A DNA stretch of 64,000 nt from Pelobates cultripes. Taxonomy: Eukaryota > Chordata > Amphibia > Anura > Pelobatidae. How positions within the stretch are numbered: the stretch's first letter is position 1; every line of letters begins with the position of its first letter. The translations under genes and the position numbers were made by a program. The DNA is taken from positions 75,151,866 to 75,215,865 of the forward strand of contig OW240924.1 in assembly GCA_933207985.1 (NCBI GenBank). Reading direction: 5' to 3'. The notes beneath the pieces were generated by a model. That model had not been told where the DNA came from, ran no database searches, and saw nothing but the letters and a program-made list of their open reading frames with translations. Positions 24,176-33,829 of this stretch are shown piece after piece.

Positions 24176-25480
24176 TTGTATCACACCCGACTCAACTCTC
24201 CCTACCCAGAGAGATTGTTTTTTTCCCAACATGATGCTATCCTTGTTTCCAATGAAATCCACGATCTGATGCGCAAACAAGACATCACAGAGATCCCATT
24301 CAATACTCCAGGGTACGTCAGCAACCTCTTCCTGGTACCCAATAAAGGTGGAGGAATGAGGCCAGTAATAAATTTGAAACTGCTGAACGCCTACGTGTCC
24401 TATCACCACTTCAAAATGGAAGGCATACATTGCCTGCGCGACCTTCTACAACCCAAAGATTGGATGGCCAAGTTAGACTTGCAGGACGCGTACCTCATGA
24501 TACCCATATCAGCCAGATGCCAAGATTTTCTCCAATTCACGTGGGAAGGAAGGAAATGGAAGTTCACATGCCTCCCATTCGGACTGTCATCAGCCCCATG
24601 GTGTTTTACAAAGGATATGAAACCCGTGATTACCCTGCTTCGGAGTCGAGGAGTTCGGCTTATCATCTATCTGGACAATATCCTCCTCCTCCTAGCCCAG
24701 TCTACCGGCCTCCTCCATACACATCTCGCATGGACTCTGACGCTGTTGCAAAACTTAGGTTTCCTTATAAACTGGGAAAAATCTAGCCTGACACCGGCTC
24801 AGAACATCGAATTCCTAGGACTAATGATCGACTACACTTCAGACATTACACCTCTCAACGTCAAAATTACTGAACATCAAAAAATAAATCGGATGCACAT
24901 TGGTCATTCCCCAATTCTCTCTCAAACACCTGGTACGAGTCATCCGACTCCTGGCAGCTTCCATCCAGGCCTGCTCCATTACCGGGCTCTACAACGACTT
25001 CAAGCCTCTCACCTCAGAGGCGGAGCATCATACGGGGATATGGTAACACTAGACGAAGAAGCGAAAAACAAACTTCGCTGGTGGCTCCTCCACATCGAGG
25101 CTTGGAATGGGCGTGCTATTTTCCGAACAACACAAGATCTGATCATAAAATCAGATGCGAGCTTACACGGCTGGGGTGCGCGTTGTGGAGATACCTCCAC
25201 AGGAGGCAGATGGTTGGACCTCAAAACGACACTGCATATCAACTGCTTAGAACTTTTAGCCGGGTCCTTTGCATCGTAGCCTATCCCCAACTTATTCGCA
25301 ATGCACGATTTTATTGAAGATGGAGAACATGTCCGCAGTCAGATACATCAACCATCTGGGAGGCACGAAATCCAAAGTGTTAGCAAACATGGCACACGAC
25401 TTCTGGCACTTCTGCCTTATGCACAATATGTTGGTGACAGCGGAATATATTCCCGGACTTTCAAACACCACTGCGGATTG
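24176..25480 (+). pseudogene. DIRS reverse transcriptase-RNase H, pseudogene
   Basis: The 367-codon frame from 24176 shows GYVSNLFLVPNKGGGMRPVI, KLDLQDAYLMIPI, FTCLPFGLSSAPWCFTK and IYLDNILLL, the RT motif series of the DIRS/Ngaro group. The catalytic YxDD box reads YLDN (codon 24677-24679). RNase H follows: IIKSDASLHGWGARCGD, a stop at 25277, then in another frame MENMSAVRYINHLGG and ADWYSRDLKDFSDWRLHP. Between about 24880 and 24960 the frame is shifted and later restored. Both the catalytic change and the frame breaks inactivate it. Confidence 0.88.
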
Positions 25481-25886
25481 GTACTCCAGAGACCTCAAGG
25501 ATTTCAGCGACTGGCGTCTGCACCCAATTACATTCAAGAACATCACAGATACCTGTGGACCTCTGGGAGTAAATCTATTTGTCTCCCGATTGAACGCTCA
25601 ACTCCCTCAGTTTTACAGTTGGAAACCAGAACCTTTGGCTCTCGCAACGAATGCCTTCCTCCAGGATTGGACCACGGAGACGAATTACGCATTCCCTCCA
25701 TTTGCAATGATTCCCCTGTTGCCTTCTACATCTGTGGTGCCAAAAGTGCAAGTTGGTCATTGGGACTTCCCTATGGCCATCCCAACCATGGTTCCCTCAC
25801 CTTCTGGAAATGTCGATAGACTTCCCATGCCTTCTCCCATCGTACGACTCTCTTCTGCAGGACCCGAATGGGTCCTCACCCCTTAA
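25481..25886 (+). pseudogene. C-terminal part of DIRS pol
   Basis: Frame continues ITDTCGPLGVNLFVSRLNAQ and PQFYSWKPEPLALATNAF, the segment that follows RNase H in DIRS pol proteins, and closes at TAA 25884. I could not recognise a methyltransferase signature within it. Confidence 0.65.
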
Positions 25887-25899
25887 TTCTCCAAGGCCT

Positions 25900-26576
25900 T
25901 CTCAGGCTTATGGCGTGGCTGATTTCAGGGGACCTTGGTCAATCGAAGGCGTTCCGCAAGCAACTCTGACTTCTCGAGACTGCATGGGCACCCGGCATGA
26001 GACACGCTTATAAATCTGCTTGGAATGCATGGAATGGTTGGTGCGTGGGAAGTTATCTGGATCCCTTTTCGGCTCCTTTGACAGCCATCCTACAGTTTAT
26101 GACCTCACTTCTTGAAGCAGGAAAAACCTACTGCACGGTTAACCTATATCGTTCAACGCTTTCCACTGGACATCAAGGCTTCGATGGGAACCGTATTGGA
26201 CCCCCTTTGTCTGCCACTTACTACGTGGAATACAATTTTCCCGTCCACCGCTCCCTCGTTACTCTACACTCTGGGATGTTTCCACTGTCCTCCGCTTTCT
26301 GTCATGGCCGGACAACTCTTCATTATCACTCAAACAACTGTCAGCAAAATTAGTCATGCTCTTCTGCCTTATATCATGCAAAAGAGTCTCGGATGTACGA
26401 GTTTTGGATACAGACGCTTGATCCTTTACACCAGAAGGCGTTCTCTTAGACGTTTTGGTCCTTCTAGAAATATCAAAGTCCGTACTATACCCGGCCTTTC
26501 CACAGAAGCCTCTATTGTGCCCAGTGGCATGCTTACGGGAGTACGAAATCCGTACAGCTCCGCTCCGCAATCCCAT
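25900..26576 (+). pseudogene. DIRS tyrosine recombinase, N-terminal part (interrupted by L1)
   Basis: Frame at 25997-26353 reads MRHAYKSAWNAWNGWC, LDPFSAPLTAILQFMTSLLE, the SAM-like core-binding domain of tyrosine recombinases. Further pieces in other frames include ESRMYEF-type and ISKSVLYPAFPQ, CLREYEIRTAPLRNPMRPQL. The protein integrates the circular cDNA intermediate. Reading is broken by frameshifts and then by the L1 at 26592. Confidence 0.75.
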
Positions 26577-26591
26577 GAGACCGCAATTATT
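26577..26591. repeat. Target-site duplication, left copy, of L1 in DIRS
   Basis: GAGACCGCAATTATT here is repeated exactly at 29180-29194. Confidence 0.95.
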
Positions 26592-29179
26592 AATTATTTT
26601 ATTTTTTTTAGTTTTTATTGTCAAAAACGCATATTACAGAGTCAGATAATAGCCATATATGGGAAATACATGGTTTGAAATAACTGGTTTGAAATAATAG
26701 AAGATGGTTACACGTGTTGGGTATAGGTCTAATTCTGTACCGTCCTGAGTGGTCGGGGGTTATAACTGTTCAGGATAAACGAGGTGGTGGAGGGGGGAGG
26801 GAGTGTCGTCTAGCCCCTTTGGGTCTTGTCATAGTGTGTGGGTCCCTCCCTCGACCCTTTACAGGGTGTATATCCGGTCTTCCCAAGGCCAGTTCGTCGT
26901 GCCCACAGTGTGGGCTAGGCTTGTCTCATTGTTGGGGTAGTCAAACTCTCGTTCTGAAAATGTGAGCTGTGTGATACTCTGTGCGTGCTCAGTTAGAGTT
27001 ACGGTACTTGAGGATGGTAGCTGTTGGTCCTTTTGGACCGTAAGTGTGCATTACTTGTGCGTCTTGTCCTATTTTCGTCATCTAGAGCGGTTGATGCCTG
27101 GGGTGAGGGCCAAAAGGAAGGAGACGAAGAAGAGGGGGACTAGAACTAGGGGTAGGAAAGAGTGGGGGGAGGTGGTCTCGGACAGACCGGTGCTGAATCT
27201 AGACCGTCTTGTGGTATACGAAACGGTGGGCATACTCTCTAGTGTAGTCTTAAGTATGGATGTGTATCATGGGATCCGGTTTGTCATGAATTTTTCCCAG
27301 GGGCTCCACACCTCCCGAAAGAGTGGGTATGTGTGTGTTATGGATGCATGAATTTCTTCCATGTCTTTAATCCCATCTACCTTCGTGATCCATTCTCTGA
27401 TTGTGGGGGTCTCAGGGTTTTTCCATTTTGCGGGAATGAGGGCGTTGGCCGCTAAGAGTAATTGTGCTATCAGCGTGCGCATTGGCTTCGGTAGAGGCGT
27501 GTGCGGGAGCAAGAAAAGTAGGGCTTGGGGTGTTGTGGGGAGCGTCAGCCCCGTCACTATCCTGACCATTGACAGTATGTGGTTCCAGTATATTTGTATG
27601 TTAGGGCAGTGCCACCATATGTGTGCTAAGGTAGCCCCCTGTTGATGGCATTTCCAACAAGTACCCTGGGTCTGTGGGAATAGGTTATGTAATTTCGCCA
27701 GCGAGTAATGCCAACGAGATATTCTCTTATATCCACTTTCTTGTATCCTGTTGCAGATGGAGGTTTTGTGGATTTGTTTAAGTATAGTTTTCCACTGGGG
27801 TTCTGAGAGGGTTATGTTAAGGTCCCTCTCCCACGTCTCTGTGAACCTGGGCATCGACTTATTATGGTTGTCTTGAATAAGTTTGTAGAACGTCGATAGG
27901 TGTTTGGTTTTAACGTTCTGTGTTGTACAGTGTATTTCGTAGTCTGTGAGTGTGCGGGAACCTGATTTTAGTATAGGGTTGGACTCTATGAAGTGGGTCA
28001 GTTGTACATAGTGGAAAGTCGTCAGGGTAGACGGTTTGTCTTGTGCTGTTAGTTCGATGAGAGGGTGGATAGAGTTGTTGTCTATTACTCTCCTCAGTGT
28101 GAGATAAGGCGCATCGGCCGAGTCCTGTAAATTTTGATAGGTGGCCTTCTGTAGGCCCGGTGGAAAGAGTGGGTTGTGTGTGATTGGGTATAAGGGAGAC
28201 GGGTGTGGGGAGATGTTCGGGAGTTCTCTTATACGTGACCAAACCTTGAGTGTAGGGAGGATTGTGGGGTGGGAGGCATGGTGGGTAAGTAGCGTGGTCA
28301 TGTTAGTTCTTTGCCACGGTATTGTGTATAGGGGTACCGTGAAAGCAGCGCTTTCGAGCTTTCCCCATTGCCTTGCCGGAGGACTAGTGGTCCATTTGTA
28401 TATCCTGGATAGGATGGCGGCTTGGTGGTATCTTTCCATGTGTGGTAGGCCTAGGCCTCCGCTGGCTTTGTGTTTGGTTAAAATTTCATAAGGGATTCTA
28501 GGATGTTTATGTGCCCAGATGAAGGTGGTGAAAAGTTGCCTTAATTTGGTGAAGTATGATTTGGGTATAGTGATGGGCAGGGTTTGCAGTAGGTAAAGCA
28601 CCTTGGGGAGTACTGTCATCTTAAGGATGTTAATCCTACAGAGCCAACTAAATTGCGGTTTGTGCCAATCATTAAGGTCTTTATTAAGGGATTGGAGAAG
28701 GGGTTCGAAGTTCAGGCTGAATGTAGATTTTAGGTCTGCTGGAAGGTGGACTCCCAAGTATGTGATGGCCTTGTCAGTCCAAGCGAACTGGTATAGGTGT
28801 TGCAAGCGCTGTTGCCTATGGGGTTCGAGTCTGATAGGTAGAATTTCGCTCTTGGAGAAATTTACTTTGAAGTTTGACATTGTGTTATAGAGTGAGATCT
28901 CGGCCAGGAGGGGCGCCAGTGATGTGTCAGGGGCTCCTAAGGTGAAAAGCAGATCGTTGGCGAATGCCGCGACTTTATATTCTGTCTGTTGTACTACAAT
29001 GCCCTTTATGTCCGGGTTATCTCTGATGCCATTTAGGAAGGGTTCTAGGGTGAGTATGAATAGGAGGGGGGAGAGGGGGCACCCCTGTCTCGTACCGTTT
29101 CGAATGTGGACAGGGTCGGACAATTGTCCGTTGATCCGTAGCTTCGCCGTAGGGGTCGAGTAAATGGCTTGTAGCCACC
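26592..29179 (-). mobile_element. 5'-truncated L1-like LINE inserted in the DIRS recombinase
   Basis: A 2588 bp reverse-oriented insertion between perfect 15 bp duplications. The A-rich tail (as T-rich sequence 26592-26615) is on the left, followed by a 0.65 kb 3'UTR and the ORF2 C-terminal half. It is truncated in the reverse transcriptase fingers/palm at 29179. The long uninterrupted frame suggests it is one of the younger insertions here. Confidence 0.95.
27267..29179 (-). pseudogene. L1 ORF2p fragment: RT palm, thumb and C-terminal zinc knuckle
   Basis: About 637 codons are open without a stop. Motifs in order: WLQAIYSTPTAKLRING, NGTRQGCPLSPLLF (RT motif), EYKVAAFANDLLFTL (the FADD catalytic box, here FAND; codon 28956-28958), LGVHLPADLK, VLPKVLYLLQTLPI, HKASGGLGLPHMERYHQA, then CWKCHQQGATLAHIWWHC (Cys/His knuckle) and the terminal LLLAANALIPAKW / EWITKVDGI block. 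The family enzyme nicks DNA and reverse-transcribes its RNA; the endonuclease and start of RT are absent. No initiator Met: the frame runs into DIRS sequence at the 5' break. Confidence 0.93.
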
Positions 29180-29194
29180 GAGACCGCAATTATT
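29180..29194. repeat. Target-site duplication, right copy, of L1 in DIRS
   Basis: GAGACCGCAATTATT, identical to 26577-26591. Confidence 0.95.
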
Positions 29195-29450
29195 TATCTC
29201 TGTCCGCAAACCACATCTTCCAATATCATCACCCTCTCTTGCCAGATGGGTCAAATATATTATGACATTGGCAGGCATAGATACTTACGCGTTCTCTCCC
29301 CATTCTGTTCATGGCCTCAAAAGCCTCCGTGGTAGGATGTCGTTTGGAGGATATATTAAGAGCTGCCGATTGGTCTTCGGAATCTTCTACTTCAAGCCGA
29401 TCGAACACTTTGCTGGAACAATTATATCACAGCTTTAAACCAGCATAATA
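29195..29450 (+). pseudogene. DIRS tyrosine recombinase, C-terminal catalytic part
   Basis: Reads SPSLARWVKYIMTLAGIDTY, AFSPHSVHGL, then after a one-base shift KASVVGCRLEDILRAADWSS and LLEQLYHSF, closing before 29450. This is the HxxR and Tyr end of DIRS recombinases (HSVRG...ADWSS...F..FY). The HxxR Arg reads His (codon 29310-29312). It continues the frame interrupted at 26591. Confidence 0.82.
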
Positions 29451-29542
29451 GGAGCCTCCGTGTCTTAATAAAATTAACAGATTTTACTATTTACATGACG
29501 TAAAGTCATGATTTTATTAATGACACAGAGGCGAGTATCATC
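29450..29542. repeat. DIRS internal complementary region
   Basis: GCCTCCGTGTCTTAATAAAA to 29478 is complementary to the left outer end (21305 on). CAGATTTTACTATTTACATG from 29479 to about 29540 is complementary to the right outer end (30037-30096). The two halves meet at 29478/29479, so the region equals a head-to-tail joint of both termini. Confidence 0.88.
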
Positions 29543-29864
29543 CCTCCCACCCTTCCTTGGATGGTGATTCACCTGGGTAAGTTAGTTACGGTAAGTTTAT
29601 TTGGTTCAGACTTTCTTACTGGTAATGTGATGGGTTTGACTATGCATGTATGTATTCACCTCGTACAGACTGACTTAACATTAGTTACAGTGGATATTGC
29701 CTCATAAAGTATAACACATTATTTATGCATACATCCAGTTTTATACTTGGATATTACCATATTCTACTCTCTTTTACAGCCTAAATGGAAATTTCATCCA
29801 TCAATGACTTCTTTCGTTGTTGGATTCCTTCTTTCATTTGGATGATTGCACAAATTCGGGATCG
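29543..29864 (+). other. DIRS 3' non-coding segment
   Basis: Between the internal complementary region and the right terminal repeat. No coding signal, AT-rich. Confidence 0.5.
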
Positions 29865-30096
29865 CAAGAAAGAGGAAATTGTCATGGGAATACCGCCTAT
29901 TATGCTGGAGAGCGGAACCTGATTGTCTGATTGGTTGCCAAGGAAGTTATGTGTTAAAGACTGTTTCCTGTGTTCATATTATTGTTAAAGTTTTTCTTTG
30001 CTGCTGAGGGAAATAAAGAAAGAGTGCAGCATAATACTCGCCTCCGTGTCCTTAATAAAATCATGACTTTACGTCATGTAAATAGTAAAATCTGAT
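29865..30096 (-). repeat. DIRS right inverted terminal repeat
   Basis: Complement of the left repeat from CGCAAGAAAGAGGAAATTGT to CTCGCCTCCGTGTCCTTAAT. It then has a right-only extension (to CTG at 30096) whose complement is found in the internal complementary region. Confidence 0.88.
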
Positions 30097-30813
30097 AATT
30101 TAGCTCCACTGAACTAAACAAACCAGGAAGTATGGTTGTCTGACAGCTGGGGGGAAGGGGGTTTCTTCTCTTTAGAAATCTGCACTTTCTATGAAATTAA
30201 AAGAAAAGCACACACTCTTCACACATAAAGCATTTCGGCAAGCTGAGTGTGCTTTAAGAGTCTGGAGTGTCCCTTTAAGACTTTTAAACTAATGACCTGG
30301 TGACCGGCATCAACAAGGTTCATAATCACCTTCCTCAATACTTTTTTTTTTTTTTTTTTTTAAGCAATTCCTCTAACCTCTTACTCAGTTAATGCTGTGG
30401 CCACATAGGCCTGATGATAACTCCCCACCTTTCCCTTTCACTTCCCTTGTTCCACTTCCACTCCGGGCAGTCTAATTGAGACCATTTTTCTTTGTAATTG
30501 CATGTCATGACATTTTACCCAGATCATGTGTGATTGTCATAGTGTATTGTCTGTTACCTTGTATAAAAAAGCTTAAATGGCTAGATCTCCACTTACAGGC
30601 AGGACCCTTTTGTATTTGTCTGTGTATATTTTACGTCCTCTACTAATTGTACAGCCCTGCGGAATCTGTTGGTGCTTTATAAATACCAGTAATAAATAAA
30701 AATGTTTGCAATACATTTTTAATGATCATGACTCTTATTTTTTTTATTTTATTTTTTTATTAATGTCTCTGGATGCAAATTCAAAATAAAGAATTATTTA
30801 AAAAAAAAAAAAA
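30097..30813. other. Intronic sequence with a dispersed-repeat fragment
   Basis: Non-coding. A reverse-oriented copy of the anuran repeat (TTGTACAGCCCTGCGGAAT then CTGTTGGTGCTTTATAAAT) lies at about 30585-30695, followed by A/T-rich runs. Confidence 0.55.
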
Positions 30814-30893
30814 TTAACCCCTTAAGGACCAAACTTCTGGAATAAAAGGGAATCATGACATGTCACACGTGTCATGTGTCCTTACAGGGTTAA
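30814..30893. mobile_element. 80 bp palindromic mini-MITE, copy 2
   Basis: TTAACCCCTTAAGGACCAAA to GTGTCCTTACAGGGTTAA. The centre CATGACATGTCACACGTGTC folds. Near-identical to 32834-32911. Confidence 0.82.
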
Positions 30894-32280
30894 AAAGCCT
30901 GTGCATATAATCCTATTCTGGTAAAATCTCCTTTAACCAAGAACTGGCTAATGTCATTTCATTACAATGCATATGTAGTGTTGTCAGTCAGTCAGTCAGT
31001 GCTCTCCCATACTAATCTGTAGGAAAAGCATTGTGCATATCTGTGTGATGCCTTATACATAACAGGATCCTTATGACATCACAATGTGGACACAACTACA
31101 TTTTTTTTAATTGCTTTCCTATGGAAGCATTTTGACTAGCGCAGTTTGGCTGCAAGTGCTTGGAATGTCTTCAGTGCAATTACTTCCTCACATGGTGCTC
31201 ATACAAATGGTATTCTGAATTGCTACCAGTTCAAAAGGTAAGCTGGAGCAAGAGCTGCCTTTATTTTAATTACATATAGAGATTTTTGCATACATTAACT
31301 ATTCTCAGCATGCATGTAACTTGTGCAATAAAGGCAAATTTGGTTCATTTGATTCATATATTTTTAATCTATATTTTCCCAAACAAATAAATGTGTTCTG
31401 TTAATGACATTCAGACCCCTTCTTGAATTCCTGAGGTGTGGTCCCTCTTCCTAAAATGGAATCTTTGTGCTCACCCTGGGTTGTGGAATGGGGGAAGTAA
31501 TATAATATTGGGGCAACTGCCAACAAGTCCCTCATTACTCCTAGACCATGGCTGCTTTAATATGGGAGCCAGTGAGCAGAACTGGTTTGGCAGTGTAAAC
31601 CATATTGTTTTAAAAAACAAACAAACAAAAAACACAGCAAAGGTAGCATGGTCATTTACATTGTGATTTATTGAACACGATTCACTGGGCTCTACATCAT
31701 GAACTGTGATTTCATTGAAAAATGTAAGCCAAAATATCTGATTTGGAAACAAATATCTCCAATTAAGCTATAGTCAAAATTCACTATTTGGTGAATTAAC
31801 TGGTTTATGTAACCGTTACCAATAAATTAACAAATGAAAGAACAAGCGACCTTTTTATTAAATAGTTTAGGAATATTTTTAGTAATAACTGAATTTCTGG
31901 ATTGGTCGTGCGGAATACCTTTTTTTTATACCAACTACACTGACGTGGACTCCTTTTATATCAAAGAAAATGTTAAATGGTATGTCTCTGTATCAGGAAG
32001 CTGTTCTGTTACAAAGGAAATGGCCTCAAAATGCAGAAACACCGTAGCCTTGACATTTTACTATTGTCCCAATGTTTGCAGGTTTTTTTGGGGGGTGGGG
32101 GGAGTTGTATAACGCATGTTATCACATTTTCTTAGAACAGTTAGAAGAGCGTTACAATACAAATGATCCTAACAACATTGTTTTCTAAGAGGAACAATAT
32201 TTTTAGACCTGAAATCTTATTCAAGCAGTATAGTGTGAATTATTGCAAGAGCGTATTTATTCTCTCCATTATGTTCCTGG
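30894..32280. other. Intronic sequence
   Basis: No gene or clear repeat beyond a GTCA tandem (30966-30988). Open frames at 31436-31666 and 31834-32112 show no family resemblance or splice context. Confidence 0.4.
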
Positions 32281-32781
32281 TTAAAGGACCACTATAGTGC
32301 CAGGAAAACATACTCGTTTTCCTGGCACTATAGTGCCCTGAGGGTGCCCCCACCCTCAGGGACCCCCTCCCGCCCGGCTCTGGAAAGATGAAAGGGGTAA
32401 TAACTTACCTTTTTCCAGCGCTGGGCGGAGAGCTCTCCTCCTCCTCTCCGCCTCCGTTACGCCCCGCCGGCTGAATGCGCACGCGCGGCAAGAGCTGCGC
32501 GCGCATTCAGCCGGTCTCATAGGAAAGCATTTACAATGCTTTCCTATGGACGCTGCGTGCTCTCACTGTGAAAATCACAGTGAGAAGCACGCAAGCGCCT
32601 CTAGTGGCTGTCAATGAGACAGCCACTAGAGGATTAGGGGGAAGGCTTAACCCATTCATAATTATAGCAGTTTCTCTGAAACTGCTATAATTATGAAAAA
32701 ATGGGTTAACCCTAGAAGGACCTGGCACCCAGACCACTTCATTAAGCTGAAGTGGTCTGGGTGCCTAGAGTGGTCCTTTAA
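32281..32781 (-). mobile_element. T2-like multi-hairpin MITE, copy 4 (best preserved)
   Basis: 501 bp between TTAA sites. Hairpins tile it at 32292-32333, 32336-32361, 32424-32452, 32467-32514, 32518-32548, 32555-32592, 32598-32632, 32647-32709 and 32724-32765, with arms of 9-27 bp. Terminal inverted repeat TTAAAGGACCACT / AGTGGTCCTTTAA. No coding potential. Confidence 0.92.
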
Positions 32782-32833
32782 GTTCTGAAGCACTGAGTAC
32801 TGCCTTCTCCTCATCCCATTTTCCATCAGAGGT

Positions 32834-32911
32834 TTAACCCCTTAAGGACCAAACTTCTGGAATAAAAGGGAATCGTGACATGTCACACGTCATGTGTCCT
32901 TAAGGGGTTAA
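32834..32911. mobile_element. 78 bp palindromic mini-MITE, copy 3
   Basis: TTAACCCCTTAAGGACCAAA to CATGTGTCCTTAAGGGGTTAA-type end. It differs from copy 2 mainly by a two-base central change. Confidence 0.82.
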
Positions 32912-32989
32912 AACACTTTCTGTCCAAAAACTGCGCAAAGTTGATTTAACAAACTCCGCTGCCCCATTTCACATTGCACCGCCCTCTTC

Positions 32990-33003
32990 ACAATTGATAG
33001 ATT
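32990..33003. repeat. Target-site duplication, left copy, of Penelope-like insertion
   Basis: ACAATTGATAGATT here recurs exactly at 33816-33829. Confidence 0.85.
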
Positions 33004-33815
33004 AATACAACAAAAAGTGTGCACAATATGGAGGTGAACTAAAAGTAAGCTCAAACACCTAAAAAGCGTTATCCCCTACACCACTTAGAAACACATAATC
33101 ATACATACATATAAAAATATGGATGAGAAACGCCGGAACGTACGCTGCGTTCCACGTTGCGTTCCAGTAAGAAGGCAGGCAACGACTGAGGGTGTTGGAA
33201 CGCACGTTGCATTTCATTGAGCGGAACCCGGAAGCGGAAGTGTCGAAATGACCGAGGGTGTTGGAACGCACGCCATAGAGCGAAATCCGGAAGCGGAAGT
33301 AAAAGGGGACCGGAGTAGAGAGTGGGTATTTTAAAACGAGGAAAAGTGAAAGAAAATTAGAACAGTCAACCGAGGAAGCCTTTTTACAAGGCGAAACACG
33401 TTTTGGACTTTTTATTTTTCACCACAGGCTATACAGTCTATCCAGACATTGATCTGGAATTTATTTTATCATAGTTTTTGTTATTTTATGTTTTGGTTTT
33501 TAAGCAATAAAAGCACCTTTTGGAAATAATTTCCTTTTACCTGGCTTTTTTTTCTTACTATCATTGGAGCCGGCCAAGAGGGAGAATACCAATCATCTGG
33601 ACAAAAGAAAAAGGATTTGGACATCCTTGAATGGTCCAGAGGCGCATACCCCCTGAGTCATATGAGGGTATGACTTTAGGCTTGTGAGTGACATTACTAT
33701 CCTCCTTTACTATTTAAAGTTCATTTTTACTGTATTACACTATTTTCTGTACAATTTTGTTTTGCAGAATATCTGTGGCAATTATTTAGAAGCTCCATCT
33801 TTTTTATATGTATGT
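33004..33815 (+). mobile_element. Penelope-like (PLE) fragment or non-autonomous retroelement
   Basis: An 812 bp insertion between 14 bp duplications. It has internal direct repeats GAGGGTGTTGGAACGCACG (about 33189 and 33254) and CCGGAAGCGGAAGT (33228 and 33286). At 33369-33400 the core CCGAGGAAGCC...GGCGAAAC looks like the hammerhead motif found in Penelope-like elements. No long coding frame. The family assignment rests on the ribozyme-like motif and overall look, so it is tentative. Confidence 0.6.
33369..33400 (+). ncRNA. Hammerhead-ribozyme-like motif (degenerate)
   Basis: CCGAGGA, then a stem GCC/GGC closing a UUUUUACAA-type loop, then GAAAC. It mirrors the conserved CUGANGA-stem II-GAAA core, with U to C at the second position. 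Stem I and III partners were not established. Confidence 0.4.
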
Positions 33816-33829
33816 ACAATTGATAGATT
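33816..33829. repeat. Target-site duplication, right copy, of Penelope-like insertion
   Basis: ACAATTGATAGATT, identical to 32990-33003. Confidence 0.85.

Larger units (their letters stand above)
21305..30096 (+). mobile_element. DIRS-type tyrosine-recombinase retrotransposon with nested insertions
   Basis: The outer ends are long inverted repeats (left about 21305-21510, right about 29865-30096) sharing GACACGGAGGCGAGTATTAT and CAGCAGCAAAGAAAAACTTT. Order inside: gag-like region (22643-23985), RT-RNase H (24176-25480), further pol sequence (to about 25886) and a tyrosine recombinase split by an L1 (25900-26591 and 29195-29450). An internal complementary region (29450-29542) joins copies of both outer ends, the hallmark of DIRS1-like replication through a circle. 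No integrase or LTR. A T2-like MITE (21533-22010) and an L1 (26592-29179) are inserted; without them the element is about 5.7 kb, normal for the family. Frameshifts, stops and catalytic substitutions show it is dead. Confidence 0.92.

Noticed and set aside
28141..28491. Plus-strand frames over 27361-29163 as genes
   Set aside because: They are antisense to the continuous L1 ORF2 frame with clear RT and zinc-knuckle motifs.
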